Assembly (NCBI GenBank): GCA_002411515.1 | Contig: DHTF01000003.1 | Span: 1 to 12,416 of the forward strand | Direction of reading: 5' to 3' | Source: Proteiniphilum sp. UBA5267 | Lineage (GTDB): Bacteria > Bacteroidota > Bacteroidia > Bacteroidales > Dysgonomonadaceae | DNA: 12,416 nt | Part shown: positions 1 to 7,536 of the stretch, one piece after another | Numbering within the stretch: the stretch's first letter is position 1 | How the letters are laid out: every line of letters starts with the position of its first letter | The notes under the pieces: model-generated | What the model was told of the DNA's origin: nothing | The model's input: the letters and a program-made list of their open reading frames with translations, nothing else | The model's database searches: none | Position numbers and translations under genes: made by a program

Positions 1-62
1 AAAGTTTTTCTCTTTTTTTCGCTTTCCTGTTTCAAAAGGTGAACTTGAAGTTCTCTCATCAT
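1..62 (-). CDS. possible 5' end of a leftward gene, truncated by the window edge
   Basis: Reading the minus strand from 62, two consecutive ATG codons (60-62 and 57-59) open a frame with no stop through the left edge, giving about 20 codons. The peptide is hydrophilic and rich in Lys and Glu, beginning MMRELQVHLLKQESEKKRKT. It lies about 30 nt downstream of the predicted start of the strong leftward promoter at 97-128, which is the main support. An A/G-rich stretch (about 76-88) precedes the ATG but too far upstream to be a convincing Shine-Dalgarno. Twenty open codons can occur by chance in such A-rich DNA. The transcript could instead be a stable RNA leader, so the gene is uncertain and the product is not recognised. 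Confidence 0.3.
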   Translation of the reverse strand, partial: MMRELQVHLLKQESEKKRKT

Positions 63-96
63 CGCTATGCTGAGCCCTTTTTTCCAAAAGCGGGTG

Positions 97-128
97 CAAA
101 GATATGGTTAGTTTTTTTACTTTGCAAA
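97..128 (-). promoter_or_regulatory. Bacteroidota-type promoter reading left
   Basis: On the minus strand a -33 element TTTG (plus-strand CAAA, 125-128) is followed after exactly 20 nt by TATCTTTG (plus-strand 97-104). This matches the Bacteroides primary-sigma consensus TTTG-N19-21-TAnnTTTG at every defined base. Transcription would start near 90-93 and run off the left edge. It is the best promoter match in the window and implies a gene or RNA to the left that is mostly out of view. Confidence 0.65.
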
Positions 129-490
129 CAATCCGACGAAATATTTTGATAATTTTCTAAACTTTTTCCCGCCTATTTTGCCATTCAGATGGCTATCAGG
201 GCACTAGCAAATTAGAAAAAAATGAACTTTTTTCGGGCTTCTCTCTAAAAACTCAAGAAAACCGATTTTTCCCCGTCGTTGGCATGAGAAACAGTCGCGG
301 GAATTTTGGCTAAAAAAACAACATTTCATCTGTAATTGTAGAGATGCATCGACGGGGAAGATGCCCTACCCTCTCGAAGAAACGGCAGATTTAAATCTAC
401 CGGATTTAGATATTATGCGTATCTTCGCAGAAAATTAAGAAAAGGCTGGCAATGGTACCAGCTGTATACATATAATAAAAGAGAGCACAA
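129..490. other. non-coding spacer upstream of the ABC transporter gene
   Basis: This A/T-rich stretch separates the leftward promoter from the ABC transporter gene. It contains the long-range inverted repeat 269-278 / 350-359, a perfect 12-bp palindrome AGATTTAAATCT (387-398), a 5-bp hairpin GCTGG/CCAGC (445-449 / 458-462) just before the gene, and a 25-codon open frame from an ATG at 361 to a TAA ending at 438. A weak rightward promoter candidate is GTTG (278-281), a 19-nt spacer, then GAATTTTG (301-308), one mismatch in each box. If real, it would give the transporter mRNA a leader of about 180 nt. No tRNA, rRNA or recognised riboswitch is seen. Confidence 0.5.
269..359. repeat. inverted repeat with 10-bp perfect arms
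   Basis: TTCCCCGTCG (269-278) is the exact reverse complement of CGACGGGGAA (350-359), with 71 nt between. After a small 3/2-nt internal loop the pairing can continue with GCAT (282-285) against ATGC (344-347). The arms are GC-rich in otherwise AT-rich DNA. A second small stem, CATCT/AGATG (327-331 / 342-346), competes with the inner extension. It could be an RNA fold in the transporter leader, an operator, or a mobile-element remnant. None of these is proven. Confidence 0.5.
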
Positions 491-493
491 TTG

Positions 494-2329
494 ATGAAAG
501 GTATCTTCTATATTCTAAAGCGTTTCTTGCCCCCTTATAAGAAATATCTGTTTCTTACATTTTTTTTCAATATTCTATCAGCCATACTCAACGTCTTTTC
601 AATGGCTACCATCATTCCTATCCTTCAGGTGCTATTTAAGGTAAATACAAAAACATACCTCTTTATTCCATGGAACAAAGAAGGGTATTCAATCCTGGAC
701 ATTGCGCTTAATAATGTGAACTGGTACGTCACACAACTGATAGACACTTCAGGAAGCAGCTACGCCCTGATGATGCTGGCCATTGTGCTGGTGGCGATGA
801 CCCTGTTAAAGACCGGTACTTCCTATCTGGGGTCCTACTTTATCATCCCCATCAGAACAGGAGTGGTGAGAGATGTCCGCAACCGTATCAACGACAAGAT
901 ACTGACCTTGCCCATTGGCTTTTTCACCGAAGAAAGGAAGGGAGACATCCTTGCCCGGATCTCGGGCGACGTGAATGAGGTGGAGAACTCGGTGATGAGT
1001 TCGCTCGATATGCTTTTCAAAAACCCCATCCTCATTCTCATCTACCTGACCACAATGACCATCCTGAGCTGGCAGCTCACCCTCTTTGTATTAATTGTAC
1101 TTCCGGTAATGGGTTTTGTCATGGGGAGAGTGGGACGGTCGCTGAAAAGAAGTTCTTTCGAGGCACAAAACAAGTGGGGAGAACTGATGTCGCAGGTTGA
1201 GGAAACATTGAGCGGCTTGCGAATCATCAAAGCATTTAACGCGGAAAACAAAATATCGGAACGGTTTCATATCGGCAGCAACATATTCCGTAAGATGTCG
1301 AACCGCATTGCCCGTCGACAACAGCTTGCACATCCCATGAGTGAGTTTCTGGGAACCCTTACCATTGCCATTGTATTGTGGTTTGGTGGCTCCTTGATTC
1401 TGGGAGGATACGGCATAATTGATGCAGCCACGTTTATTTACTACCTGACAATATTTTACAGCATCATCAATCCCGCCAAGGAGCTGTCGAAGTCGGCCTA
1501 CGCGGTACAACGCGGACTGGCATCGATGGAGAGGATCGATAAAATACTGAAAGCCGAAAATCCAATTTCGGAACCGGCAAAGCCCGCAGCAATCTCTTTC
1601 CACAAGCATATTCAATACAAGAACGTGTGGTTTAAATACCAATCGGACTGGGTACTACGGGATGTACAACTGACTGTTGAGAAGGGGAAAACCATTGCAC
1701 TGGTCGGTCAGTCGGGCTCAGGTAAATCGACCCTTGCCGACCTGCTTCCCCGTTTTTACGATATCCAAAAAGGGGGTATTTACCTCGATGACACCAACAT
1801 CAAAGATGCCAAACTACGTGATTTGAGATCACTGATCAGTTATGTGAATCAGGAAGCCATCTTGTTCAATGATACCTTTTACAACAACATAGCTTTTGGT
1901 GTGGTCCATGCCACCGAAAGTCAAATCATAGAAGCAGCAAAGATTGCCAACGCGCACGACTTTATCATGGCAACCGAAAAGGGATATCACACCAATATAG
2001 GCGACAGGGGAGGAAGATTGTCGGGCGGTCAGCGGCAACGCATCAGCATTGCCCGTGCTATCTTAAAGAACCCGGAGATACTGATCCTGGATGAAGCCAC
2101 CTCTGCACTCGACACCGATTCAGAAAGGCTGGTGCAGGAAGCGTTGGATCATCTGATGAAAAACCGTACCACCATTGTGATTGCACACAGGCTCTCAACC
2201 ATCAAGAACGCCGACGAGATATATGTATTAAAGGAGGGACAGATAGTTGAATCGGGACAACATGCTTCGTTGTATGCACAGGGAGGTTACTACACAAAAT
2301 TGTGTGATGCGCAAATTGATCTCAAATAG
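494..2329 (+). CDS. MsbA-like ABC half-transporter (permease-ATPase fusion)
   Basis: A 611-residue exporter of ABCB/MsbA type that would dimerise in the inner membrane and use ATP to flip or export a lipid, lipid-linked glycan or other hydrophobic substrate. The N-terminal half (about 1-340) is the six-helix membrane domain. The ATPase domain has Walker A GQSGSGKST (405-413), Q-loop Gln453, signature LSGGQ (509-513), Walker B ILILDEA with catalytic Glu534, and switch His565. Both nucleotide-site halves look intact. The loop between the first two helices is long (about 50-90), longer than in E. coli MsbA, and would be extracytoplasmic. I prefer the ATG at 494 over an in-frame TTG at 491; an AGAGAG run lies upstream. 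It ends 1 bp from the convergent dehydratase gene, with no terminator between. The exact substrate cannot be read from sequence. Confidence 0.93.
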   Translation: MKGIFYILKRFLPPYKKYLFLTFFFNILSAILNVFSMATIIPILQVLFKVNTKTYLFIPWNKEGYSILDIALNNVNWYVTQLIDTSGSSYALMMLAIVLVAMTLLKTGTSYLGSYFIIPIRTGVVRDVRNRINDKILTLPIGFFTEERKGDILARISGDVNEVENSVMSSLDMLFKNPILILIYLTTMTILSWQLTLFVLIVLPVMGFVMGRVGRSLKRSSFEAQNKWGELMSQVEETLSGLRIIKAFNAENKISERFHIGSNIFRKMSNRIARRQQLAHPMSEFLGTLTIAIVLWFGGSLILGGYGIIDAATFIYYLTIFYSIINPAKELSKSAYAVQRGLASMERIDKILKAENPISEPAKPAAISFHKHIQYKNVWFKYQSDWVLRDVQLTVEKGKTIALVGQSGSGKSTLADLLPRFYDIQKGGIYLDDTNIKDAKLRDLRSLISYVNQEAILFNDTFYNNIAFGVVHATESQIIEAAKIANAHDFIMATEKGYHTNIGDRGGRLSGGQRQRISIARAILKNPEILILDEATSALDTDSERLVQEALDHLMKNRTTIVIAHRLSTIKNADEIYVLKEGQIVESGQHASLYAQGGYYTKLCDAQIDLK

Positions 2330-2330
2330 A

Positions 2331-4277
2331 TCATCCTTCGGTATCTGCGGAAACTGCCTCTTCCGACACCTTTACCTGGGGTATGTCAACCGCTTCAAAA
2401 GGTGAATTGATACTCTGAAACTCGGGAACAATCTCTTTCATCGCCTTCACGGTGCTCATATCGTCGTAATTGTAAGAGATTTGTATGAGGGCTTCGATGC
2501 TTTTACTCACCTCTTCATACTCATACTCCCGCACGTCGGCTATCATGATCTTCTCATGGTGTGTAGGCTTGGTTTGTTCGGCCTTGTTGAGCAACTCTTC
2601 GTAGAGTTTCTCACCATGGCGCAATCCAGTGAATTCAATCTTTATGTTATTCGATCCCGAAAGATTTATCATCCGTTTGGCCAGATCCAGTATTTTCACA
2701 GGCTTACCCATGTCGAAAATATAGAGCTCTCCGCTCTTTCCCATAGCTCCAGCTTCCAATACCAGTTGACAGGCTTCGGGGATAGTCATAAAATAACGGA
2801 TAATTTCGGGGTGCGTCACCGTAACAGGTCCGCCATGTTTGATCTGTTCCTTGAAAAGAGGTATGACAGAACCGTTTGAACCCAGCACATTACCAAAACG
2901 CGTCGTGATGAACTGGGTCGTTTTTCCACCCTTCTTTTCGAGATATTTCGCCATAGACTGCACATAGATCTCACAAATGCGTTTGGAGCAACCCATTACA
3001 TTGGAGGGATTCACCGCCTTGTCGGTTGAGATCATCACAAACTTCTGGACATTATATTTAACGGATAAATCGGCCACAATTTTGGTTCCCAAAATATTGG
3101 TCTGTATCGACTCCGACACGTTGTCTTCCATCATGGGCACATGCTTATAGGCTGCGGCATGAAAGACATACTGAGGGCGTGTTGTTGAAAACACTTTCTC
3201 CATGCGTGACCTGTTGCTGACATCGGCCACTACAATCTCGGCATGCAACTCCCGCCATTTCTCCTGCAACTCTAATCGCATTTCGTGCAGCGGTGTTTCT
3301 GCCTGATCGACCAAGGTTATGCTGTAAGGATTGAATGAAGCAACCTGTCTCACAATCTCACTCCCGATAGATCCGGCAGCGCCAGTGACCAACAATCGTC
3401 TTCCTTCAATATTGGAAGCGATCTCCCGCATATTGATGTGAATAGGAGCACGCGGCAGAAGGTCTTCAATCTGTATATCTTTCAACTGCTTTTTACTCAT
3501 GACGGTACCTTTCCACTCGTTAATCGGGACCGTTGTTAAAAGTGAAATATTGTGATCCACAAAATTGGCAAGTAGACTGGAACTTTTAATCTCCTCCATC
3601 TTCTGCGGAGATACAATCACAGTCTTTACATCTTTGCTTTCGAGCGTCGTGAAAATATGCTCGTCGTTGGCATGGATAGTAACACCCAGTAATTCTTTCC
3701 CCACCATGTAATTCTCATCGGAAATAAATCCCTGTACACGGTAATTGAACTCTTTGTTACCTTTTAATGCTTTGGCTACACTCACTCCTGCCTGTTTGGT
3801 TCCGTAAATGAACACATTCACCGGCTTCACAGTACTGCCTATAATCGATTCATAAACTTCCTTGATCAGAATACGGGAAATAATCATCAACAACGTGTTG
3901 AATAAAAATATGGCAATAAAAGTAACATTCGTCAAATTAAAGCCAGGATGGAATTCCCTGATTATCAATACGCCCACGTATGAAAGGCTGTAACCCAATA
4001 CCAAGGAGTAGAGGATACGCAACAAATCGGTAAAAGAAGAGAAACGCAGGATACCCCTGAATGTGCGGAAAGAAATGAAAGTAATCAAATTAAAAAAGAC
4101 GAGCACCAAGCTCAATAAAAAGCCATCTCTTCTCACATCCAGTGTCAGGCCTTCGAGAGTATATCTTACAAGGTAAATGAAGAGGCATGAGAACAGGAGC
4201 ATGAACAGATCCATCATAAGGATTAAAAAACGCGGTAGCACCCTTTCGGACAAAAATTTTTTTATCATGTTACTCAT
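2331..4277 (-). CDS. membrane-bound UDP-sugar 4,6-dehydratase (CapD/WbpM/PglF type)
   Basis: A 648-residue long-form nucleotide-sugar dehydratase. Family members convert UDP-GlcNAc (or a relative) to the 4-keto-6-deoxy sugar that begins synthesis of deoxy-amino sugars for O-antigen, capsule or protein glycans. Four membrane segments lie at about 17-37, 51-71, 84-107 and 117-137. A first, degenerate Rossmann-like domain begins near 155. The catalytic SDR domain has TGAAGSIGSE (298-307), FHAAAYKHVPMME (372-384) and STDKAVNPSNVMGCSKR (417-433). Met428 sits where classical SDRs have the YxxxK tyrosine, followed by Lys432, as in the Ser/Thr-Met-Lys arrangement of WbpM and PglF. LRHGEKLYEELL (552-563) is the usual C-terminal signature. 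The last 30 residues are acidic and not recognised. No glycosyltransferase neighbours are present, so it stands apart from any glycan cluster in this window. Start is the ATG at 4277; an ATG three codons later is possible. Confidence 0.92.
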   Translation of the reverse strand: MSNMIKKFLSERVLPRFLILMMDLFMLLFSCLFIYLVRYTLEGLTLDVRRDGFLLSLVLVFFNLITFISFRTFRGILRFSSFTDLLRILYSLVLGYSLSYVGVLIIREFHPGFNLTNVTFIAIFLFNTLLMIISRILIKEVYESIIGSTVKPVNVFIYGTKQAGVSVAKALKGNKEFNYRVQGFISDENYMVGKELLGVTIHANDEHIFTTLESKDVKTVIVSPQKMEEIKSSSLLANFVDHNISLLTTVPINEWKGTVMSKKQLKDIQIEDLLPRAPIHINMREIASNIEGRRLLVTGAAGSIGSEIVRQVASFNPYSITLVDQAETPLHEMRLELQEKWRELHAEIVVADVSNRSRMEKVFSTTRPQYVFHAAAYKHVPMMEDNVSESIQTNILGTKIVADLSVKYNVQKFVMISTDKAVNPSNVMGCSKRICEIYVQSMAKYLEKKGGKTTQFITTRFGNVLGSNGSVIPLFKEQIKHGGPVTVTHPEIIRYFMTIPEACQLVLEAGAMGKSGELYIFDMGKPVKILDLAKRMINLSGSNNIKIEFTGLRHGEKLYEELLNKAEQTKPTHHEKIMIADVREYEYEEVSKSIEALIQISYNYDDMSTVKAMKEIVPEFQSINSPFEAVDIPQVKVSEEAVSADTEG

Positions 4278-4296
4278 TAAAAATTAGCACTAGAAC

Positions 4297-4304
4297 CAAA
4301 TATC
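4297..4304 (-). promoter_or_regulatory. weak -7 promoter element for the dehydratase gene
   Basis: The minus strand reads GATATTTG here, seven of eight positions of TAnnTTTG including the TTTG core. It would place the transcript start about 14 nt before the ATG. TTTG sequences upstream lie 15 and 23 nt away, outside the preferred 19-21 nt, so the match is weak. The gene could also be read from the nadC cluster, since the gap to the protease gene is only 100 nt and holds no clear terminator. Confidence 0.25.
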
Positions 4305-4377
4305 TTTTATTGCATCCGACAAATAAACAAAACCTCGTCCGTAATGTTATTCGCCGTTCAAAAACAGGGTACCCGAA

Positions 4378-6012
4378 TTACTCCTTGTATTCTTCCCGAA
4401 TCACGGCTTCACTCGACGTTTTGCCTTTTTCAATTAATTCAATTCCTTTTTTAATCAGGGGATCCTCACGATAATATACTGCCCAAAAAGATTCTTCTCC
4501 AAAGAAGTTGCGGGCAATATAGGCATACATCGTGTTTTCCAGCAATTCAGCTGACTCCTGAATATAATAGGGTCTTCTTCTGATGCCATTGTTATCGGCA
4601 AAGCTCACGAGGTTCAATAAAAGAGGTTGCTGCCTCAGATATTTATACAACTCCTGCCAATTATCAAAACTGCTCAATCGCTCCCGATACGTATCGGAAT
4701 AGATCATGGCGTACCGTTCATCGAGTCGGCTATTTACCACGGCATTATAATATGAATTGATACCCGTGGTGTCGCGGGCGACAAAAATATCAGGCATGAT
4801 GCCATCACCTCCATATACCGTCCTACCTCCCAGCGTTTTATACGGGGAAAGGTGGTTCGATACTGTATCCACATTGACATAGTCTCCTTCCAGATAACGG
4901 TTGATTGCATCCATCTCATATTCATCATATTTTCCTTTCTCGTAACTGCGCTGTATGGATCTTCCAGAGGCAGTGTAATAACGCGCCACCGTAAGCCTTA
5001 CAGCCGATCCATCCGGGAAATTCCGCTGACTTTGCACCAATCCTTTTCCGAAAGTACGCCTGCCTATCACAAGCCCTCTGTCGTGATCCTGAATGGCACC
5101 GGCAAGTATTTCACTTGCTGAGGCACTTAACTCGTCGACCAGCACAATCACATCATCCTCCTTACAGGTACCTGAGCCATTGGCATAATTGTCGATTCGC
5201 GGGAAATTGCGTCCTTCAGCATATACAATCAGATCACCTTTGTGTAAAAACTCGTTCACCATAGCTACCACAATATCAAGTGATCCACCGGCATTTCCTC
5301 TTAAATCGATCATGAAAGCGGTAGCTCCCTGGCTTTTTAATTTGGAGATGGCTGAAATAAACTCACTGAATGTGTTGAAGCCGAAGTTTCTTCCCAACTT
5401 AACAAATCCGATTTTATTTGTGAGCATATATGCTGCATTCACGCTGCTCATAGGGATATCACCACGGGTGACAGTCACTTCCACAAAGTCATCATTCCCC
5501 CGGTTGATTCCCAGTTTCACCTCAGACCCTTTCTCTCCACGCAGCTTCTTCAGTACCGATTCGTTATCAATTTTCATTCCGGCAACCAGCGTATCATTCA
5601 CCCTTACAATACGGTCCCAGGGCATGATTCCTGCGGCCTCCGAGGGGCCTCCCGGGACAATGCTTGTCACTACAATGGTATCTCTCAGCACGTAAAAACT
5701 GACACCGATGCCGGAAAAATGTCCTTCCAGGTCTTCGTTTACCCGCTTCATATCGGCTGCCGAGATATATTCTGAGTGGGGGTCCAATTGTTGTATGATG
5801 TTGGGTAATGCATCTTCTACAAGCTGACGCATATTGACCGTGTCAACATAAGACTCCCTGACATAGTTTAACACGGCATCTATTTTGCCAGCCCCTTGCA
5901 CAGCACCCGATCTACCAAATTGGCCGTACTTGCTCCCGACAAATATGCCCAGAGCAATGCCGATGCCAATCCACAAGGGAAGCCACGTCTTTACTTTTTT
6001 CTCTGCATCCAT
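4378..6012 (-). CDS. S41-family C-terminal processing protease with PDZ domain
   Basis: A 544-residue serine protease of the tail-specific (Prc/CtpA) family. An N-terminal membrane anchor or uncleaved signal (about 10-28) places it on the periplasmic side. A PDZ domain covers roughly 90-185 (FSGIGVSF, then VPGGPSEAAGI). The S41 core has IDLRGNAGGSLD (235-246) and the Ser-Lys pair: Ser298 in SASASE and Lys323 in TFGKGLVQ, 25 residues apart as in characterised CtpA, plus Gln327. All catalytic residues are present. A C-terminal region from about 400 onward extends past the protease core and is probably substrate-related or structural. The start is the ATG at 6012, preceded by AAGGA at good spacing; an in-frame TTG at 6015 is unlikely. 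It lies 19 bp after the dCMP deaminase gene on the same strand. Substrates are unknown; relatives trim C-termini of envelope proteins. Confidence 0.92.
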   Translation of the reverse strand: MDAEKKVKTWLPLWIGIGIALGIFVGSKYGQFGRSGAVQGAGKIDAVLNYVRESYVDTVNMRQLVEDALPNIIQQLDPHSEYISAADMKRVNEDLEGHFSGIGVSFYVLRDTIVVTSIVPGGPSEAAGIMPWDRIVRVNDTLVAGMKIDNESVLKKLRGEKGSEVKLGINRGNDDFVEVTVTRGDIPMSSVNAAYMLTNKIGFVKLGRNFGFNTFSEFISAISKLKSQGATAFMIDLRGNAGGSLDIVVAMVNEFLHKGDLIVYAEGRNFPRIDNYANGSGTCKEDDVIVLVDELSASASEILAGAIQDHDRGLVIGRRTFGKGLVQSQRNFPDGSAVRLTVARYYTASGRSIQRSYEKGKYDEYEMDAINRYLEGDYVNVDTVSNHLSPYKTLGGRTVYGGDGIMPDIFVARDTTGINSYYNAVVNSRLDERYAMIYSDTYRERLSSFDNWQELYKYLRQQPLLLNLVSFADNNGIRRRPYYIQESAELLENTMYAYIARNFFGEESFWAVYYREDPLIKKGIELIEKGKTSSEAVIREEYKE

Positions 6013-6031
6013 CAAAATCCTTTTTTATCTT

Positions 6032-6463
6032 TTATGTTATCTCCACAGCAATCATCTCAATATGGGCTCTTTTTAAAAGATCAATGCCATCGCTCAACCG
6101 ATAAGCATCAGCATAAACCACCCTTTTAATTCCAGCCTGAATAATCAATTTTGCGCATTCAATACAGGGTGAAGAAGTCACATAGAGTGTCGCACCTTCG
6201 CTACTGTTATTTGAGCGGGCAACCTTTGTGATGGCGTTGGCTTCTGCATGAAGAACATAAGGTTTTGTCACCTCATTTTCATCCTCACAGATATTTTCGA
6301 ATCCCGACGGAGTACCATTGTAACCATCGGAGATGATCATCTTGTCCTTCACCAGAAGCGCACCCACTTTTCTGCGTTTGCAATAGGAATTCTCGGCCCA
6401 GATAAAAGCCATGCGCATGTATCGTTTATCAAGTAACTCCTGCTTGTTGTCGTTTTGTTTCAT
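6032..6463 (-). CDS. deoxycytidylate (dCMP) deaminase family protein
   Basis: A 143-residue zinc-dependent cytidine/deoxycytidylate deaminase. Family members convert dCMP to dUMP, feeding thymidylate synthesis in the cytoplasm; Gram-positive relatives are annotated ComEB. The zinc and catalytic signature is complete: His72 and Glu74 in HAEAN, and Cys100/Cys103 in SSPCIECAK. The substrate-loop region SDGYNGTPSG (45-54) matches dCMP deaminases rather than tRNA or guanine deaminases. The start is the ATG at 6463, because GAGGA lies seven bases upstream and overlaps the nadC stop region. An earlier in-frame TTG at 6475 would overlap nadC. Eight bases separate it from nadC, and 19 from the protease, so the three are probably one transcript. 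Allosteric dCTP control cannot be judged. Confidence 0.9.
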   Translation of the reverse strand: MKQNDNKQELLDKRYMRMAFIWAENSYCKRRKVGALLVKDKMIISDGYNGTPSGFENICEDENEVTKPYVLHAEANAITKVARSNNSSEGATLYVTSSPCIECAKLIIQAGIKRVVYADAYRLSDGIDLLKRAHIEMIAVEIT

Positions 6464-6471
6464 ATCATTCC

Positions 6472-7320
6472 TCAAATTGCCTTTAGACTCATATCGAGAC
6501 TCTTCACGGAATGTGTAATAGCACCTACCGAGATAAAATCCACACCTGTCTCAGCATAAGAACGGATGGTATCGAATGTAATGCCGCCCGAAGATTCAAG
6601 TTCTACGCGTCCATCAACAATTTGTACTGCACGACGTGTGAGTTCGGGAGAGAAATTGTCAAGCATAATCCTGTCAACACCTCCTATCCGGAGTACAGTT
6701 TCAAGCTCCTGAAGATCCCTTACCTCGATTTCTATTTTGAGTGATTTATTTTTTTCTTTCAGATACTTCTGTGCGCCTCGGATGGCGTTTTCAATTCCTC
6801 CTGCAAAGTCAACATGGTTATCCTTCAACAGGATCATATCGAAAAGTCCAATCCTGTGATTCTCGCCGCCGCCAATTTTTACAGCCTGTTTTTCCAAAAT
6901 GCGCATGCCTGGGGTGGTTTTACGTGTATCGAGTATCTTAGCCGATGTTCCCTCAAGTTGATTCACATAAGCACGGGTAATGGTGGCAATACCGCTCATT
7001 CGCTGCATCACATTAAGTACCAGTCGCTCCGTTTGCAGTATCGATTGCACGCTGCCCGAAACGACAAAGGCTACATCACCCGGTTCTACAGAAGCGCCGT
7101 CGTGCAAAAGCAGTTCCATCTCAAGACTTTGATCAAATTTGTGAAAGATGGTTCTGGCCACTTCCACTCCAGCCAGGATACCCTTTTCTTTGATTAATAG
7201 TCTCGACTGTCCAGTCTCCCCCTCGGGTATGCTGCACAATGTAGTATGATCACCGTCACCAATATCTTCAGCGAACGCCAGTTCAATCAGGTCACTAATT
7301 AATTTTTGCTCGTCTGTCAT
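6472..7320 (-). CDS. nadC: nicotinate-nucleotide pyrophosphorylase (quinolinate phosphoribosyltransferase)
   Basis: A 282-residue enzyme of the usual family length. It joins quinolinate and PRPP to give nicotinate mononucleotide, CO2 and PPi, the last step specific to de novo NAD synthesis. Family motifs are all present: ERLVLNVMQRMSGIAT (98-113), the phosphate-binding DTRKTTPGMR (131-140), GGGENHR (150-156), LKDNH (165-169), EVR (199-201), LDNF (220-223) and ESSGGI (242-247), then SVGAITHS near the end. The ATG at 7320 is preferred over an in-frame TTG at 7326; no Shine-Dalgarno is visible, only an A/T-rich leader. It is first in the leftward cluster. nadA and nadB are not in this window. 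Divergent rlmH begins 216 bp away. Confidence 0.96.
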   Translation of the reverse strand: MTDEQKLISDLIELAFAEDIGDGDHTTLCSIPEGETGQSRLLIKEKGILAGVEVARTIFHKFDQSLEMELLLHDGASVEPGDVAFVVSGSVQSILQTERLVLNVMQRMSGIATITRAYVNQLEGTSAKILDTRKTTPGMRILEKQAVKIGGGENHRIGLFDMILLKDNHVDFAGGIENAIRGAQKYLKEKNKSLKIEIEVRDLQELETVLRIGGVDRIMLDNFSPELTRRAVQIVDGRVELESSGGITFDTIRSYAETGVDFISVGAITHSVKSLDMSLKAI

Positions 7321-7391
7321 TATCAAAATTGCGATTTTACAATAAACACGCTGCGTATCTATTTTGTTATAATTTCACCAAAAAATTATTA

Positions 7392-7399
7392 CAAAAGTA
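7392..7399 (-). promoter_or_regulatory. -7 promoter element for the nadC cluster
   Basis: The minus strand reads TACTTTTG, a full match to TAnnTTTG, about 70 nt upstream of the nadC ATG. No TTTG lies at the expected 19-21 nt upstream; that position falls on the -7 box of the divergent rlmH promoter. Assigned from the -7 match and the location before the first gene of the cluster. Confidence 0.45.
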
Positions 7400-7412
7400 C
7401 GAAATAAACAGC

Positions 7413-7420
7413 TATATTTG
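7413..7420 (+). promoter_or_regulatory. -7 promoter element for the rlmH cluster
   Basis: TATATTTG is a full match to TAnnTTTG and lies 116 nt before the rlmH ATG, implying a leader of about 110 nt. No clear TTTG is present 19-21 nt upstream. The only other candidate in the gap is the opposing nadC box 13 bp away. Confidence 0.45.
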
Positions 7421-7536
7421 TCGCTGCCAACAGGTTTTTTCTCTTATGGGGTTAATTTTTCCACCACTTCGGACGACAGGCCAACGTATGTCTTTCCACT
7501 CGCTAAAGGATGATCATAAACATAATTACTGAATGA

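Noticed and set aside
471..476. TATAAT resembling a sigma70 -10 box before the ABC transporter
   Set aside because: There is no matching -35, it is only 18 nt from the start codon, and the other promoters here follow the TAnnTTTG pattern.
1091..1642. 183-codon open frame on the minus strand inside the ABC transporter gene
   Set aside because: It lies wholly within a gene with intact domains on the other strand and its translation has no recognisable motif; a coding shadow.
4367..4374. GGGTACCC palindrome just downstream of the protease gene as a terminator
   Set aside because: The stem is only 4 bp with no loop and no T-tract, so it is not a credible terminator.
5189..5695. 168-codon open frame on the plus strand inside the S41 protease gene
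   Set aside because: It is antisense to the PDZ and protease core, rich in Ser/Thr/Pro as expected for a shadow, and has no motif.
7329..7532. 67-codon open frame in the nadC-rlmH gap
   Set aside because: It spans both predicted promoters, is Cys/Phe/His rich without a recognisable domain, and depends on intergenic AT-rich DNA; more likely chance.
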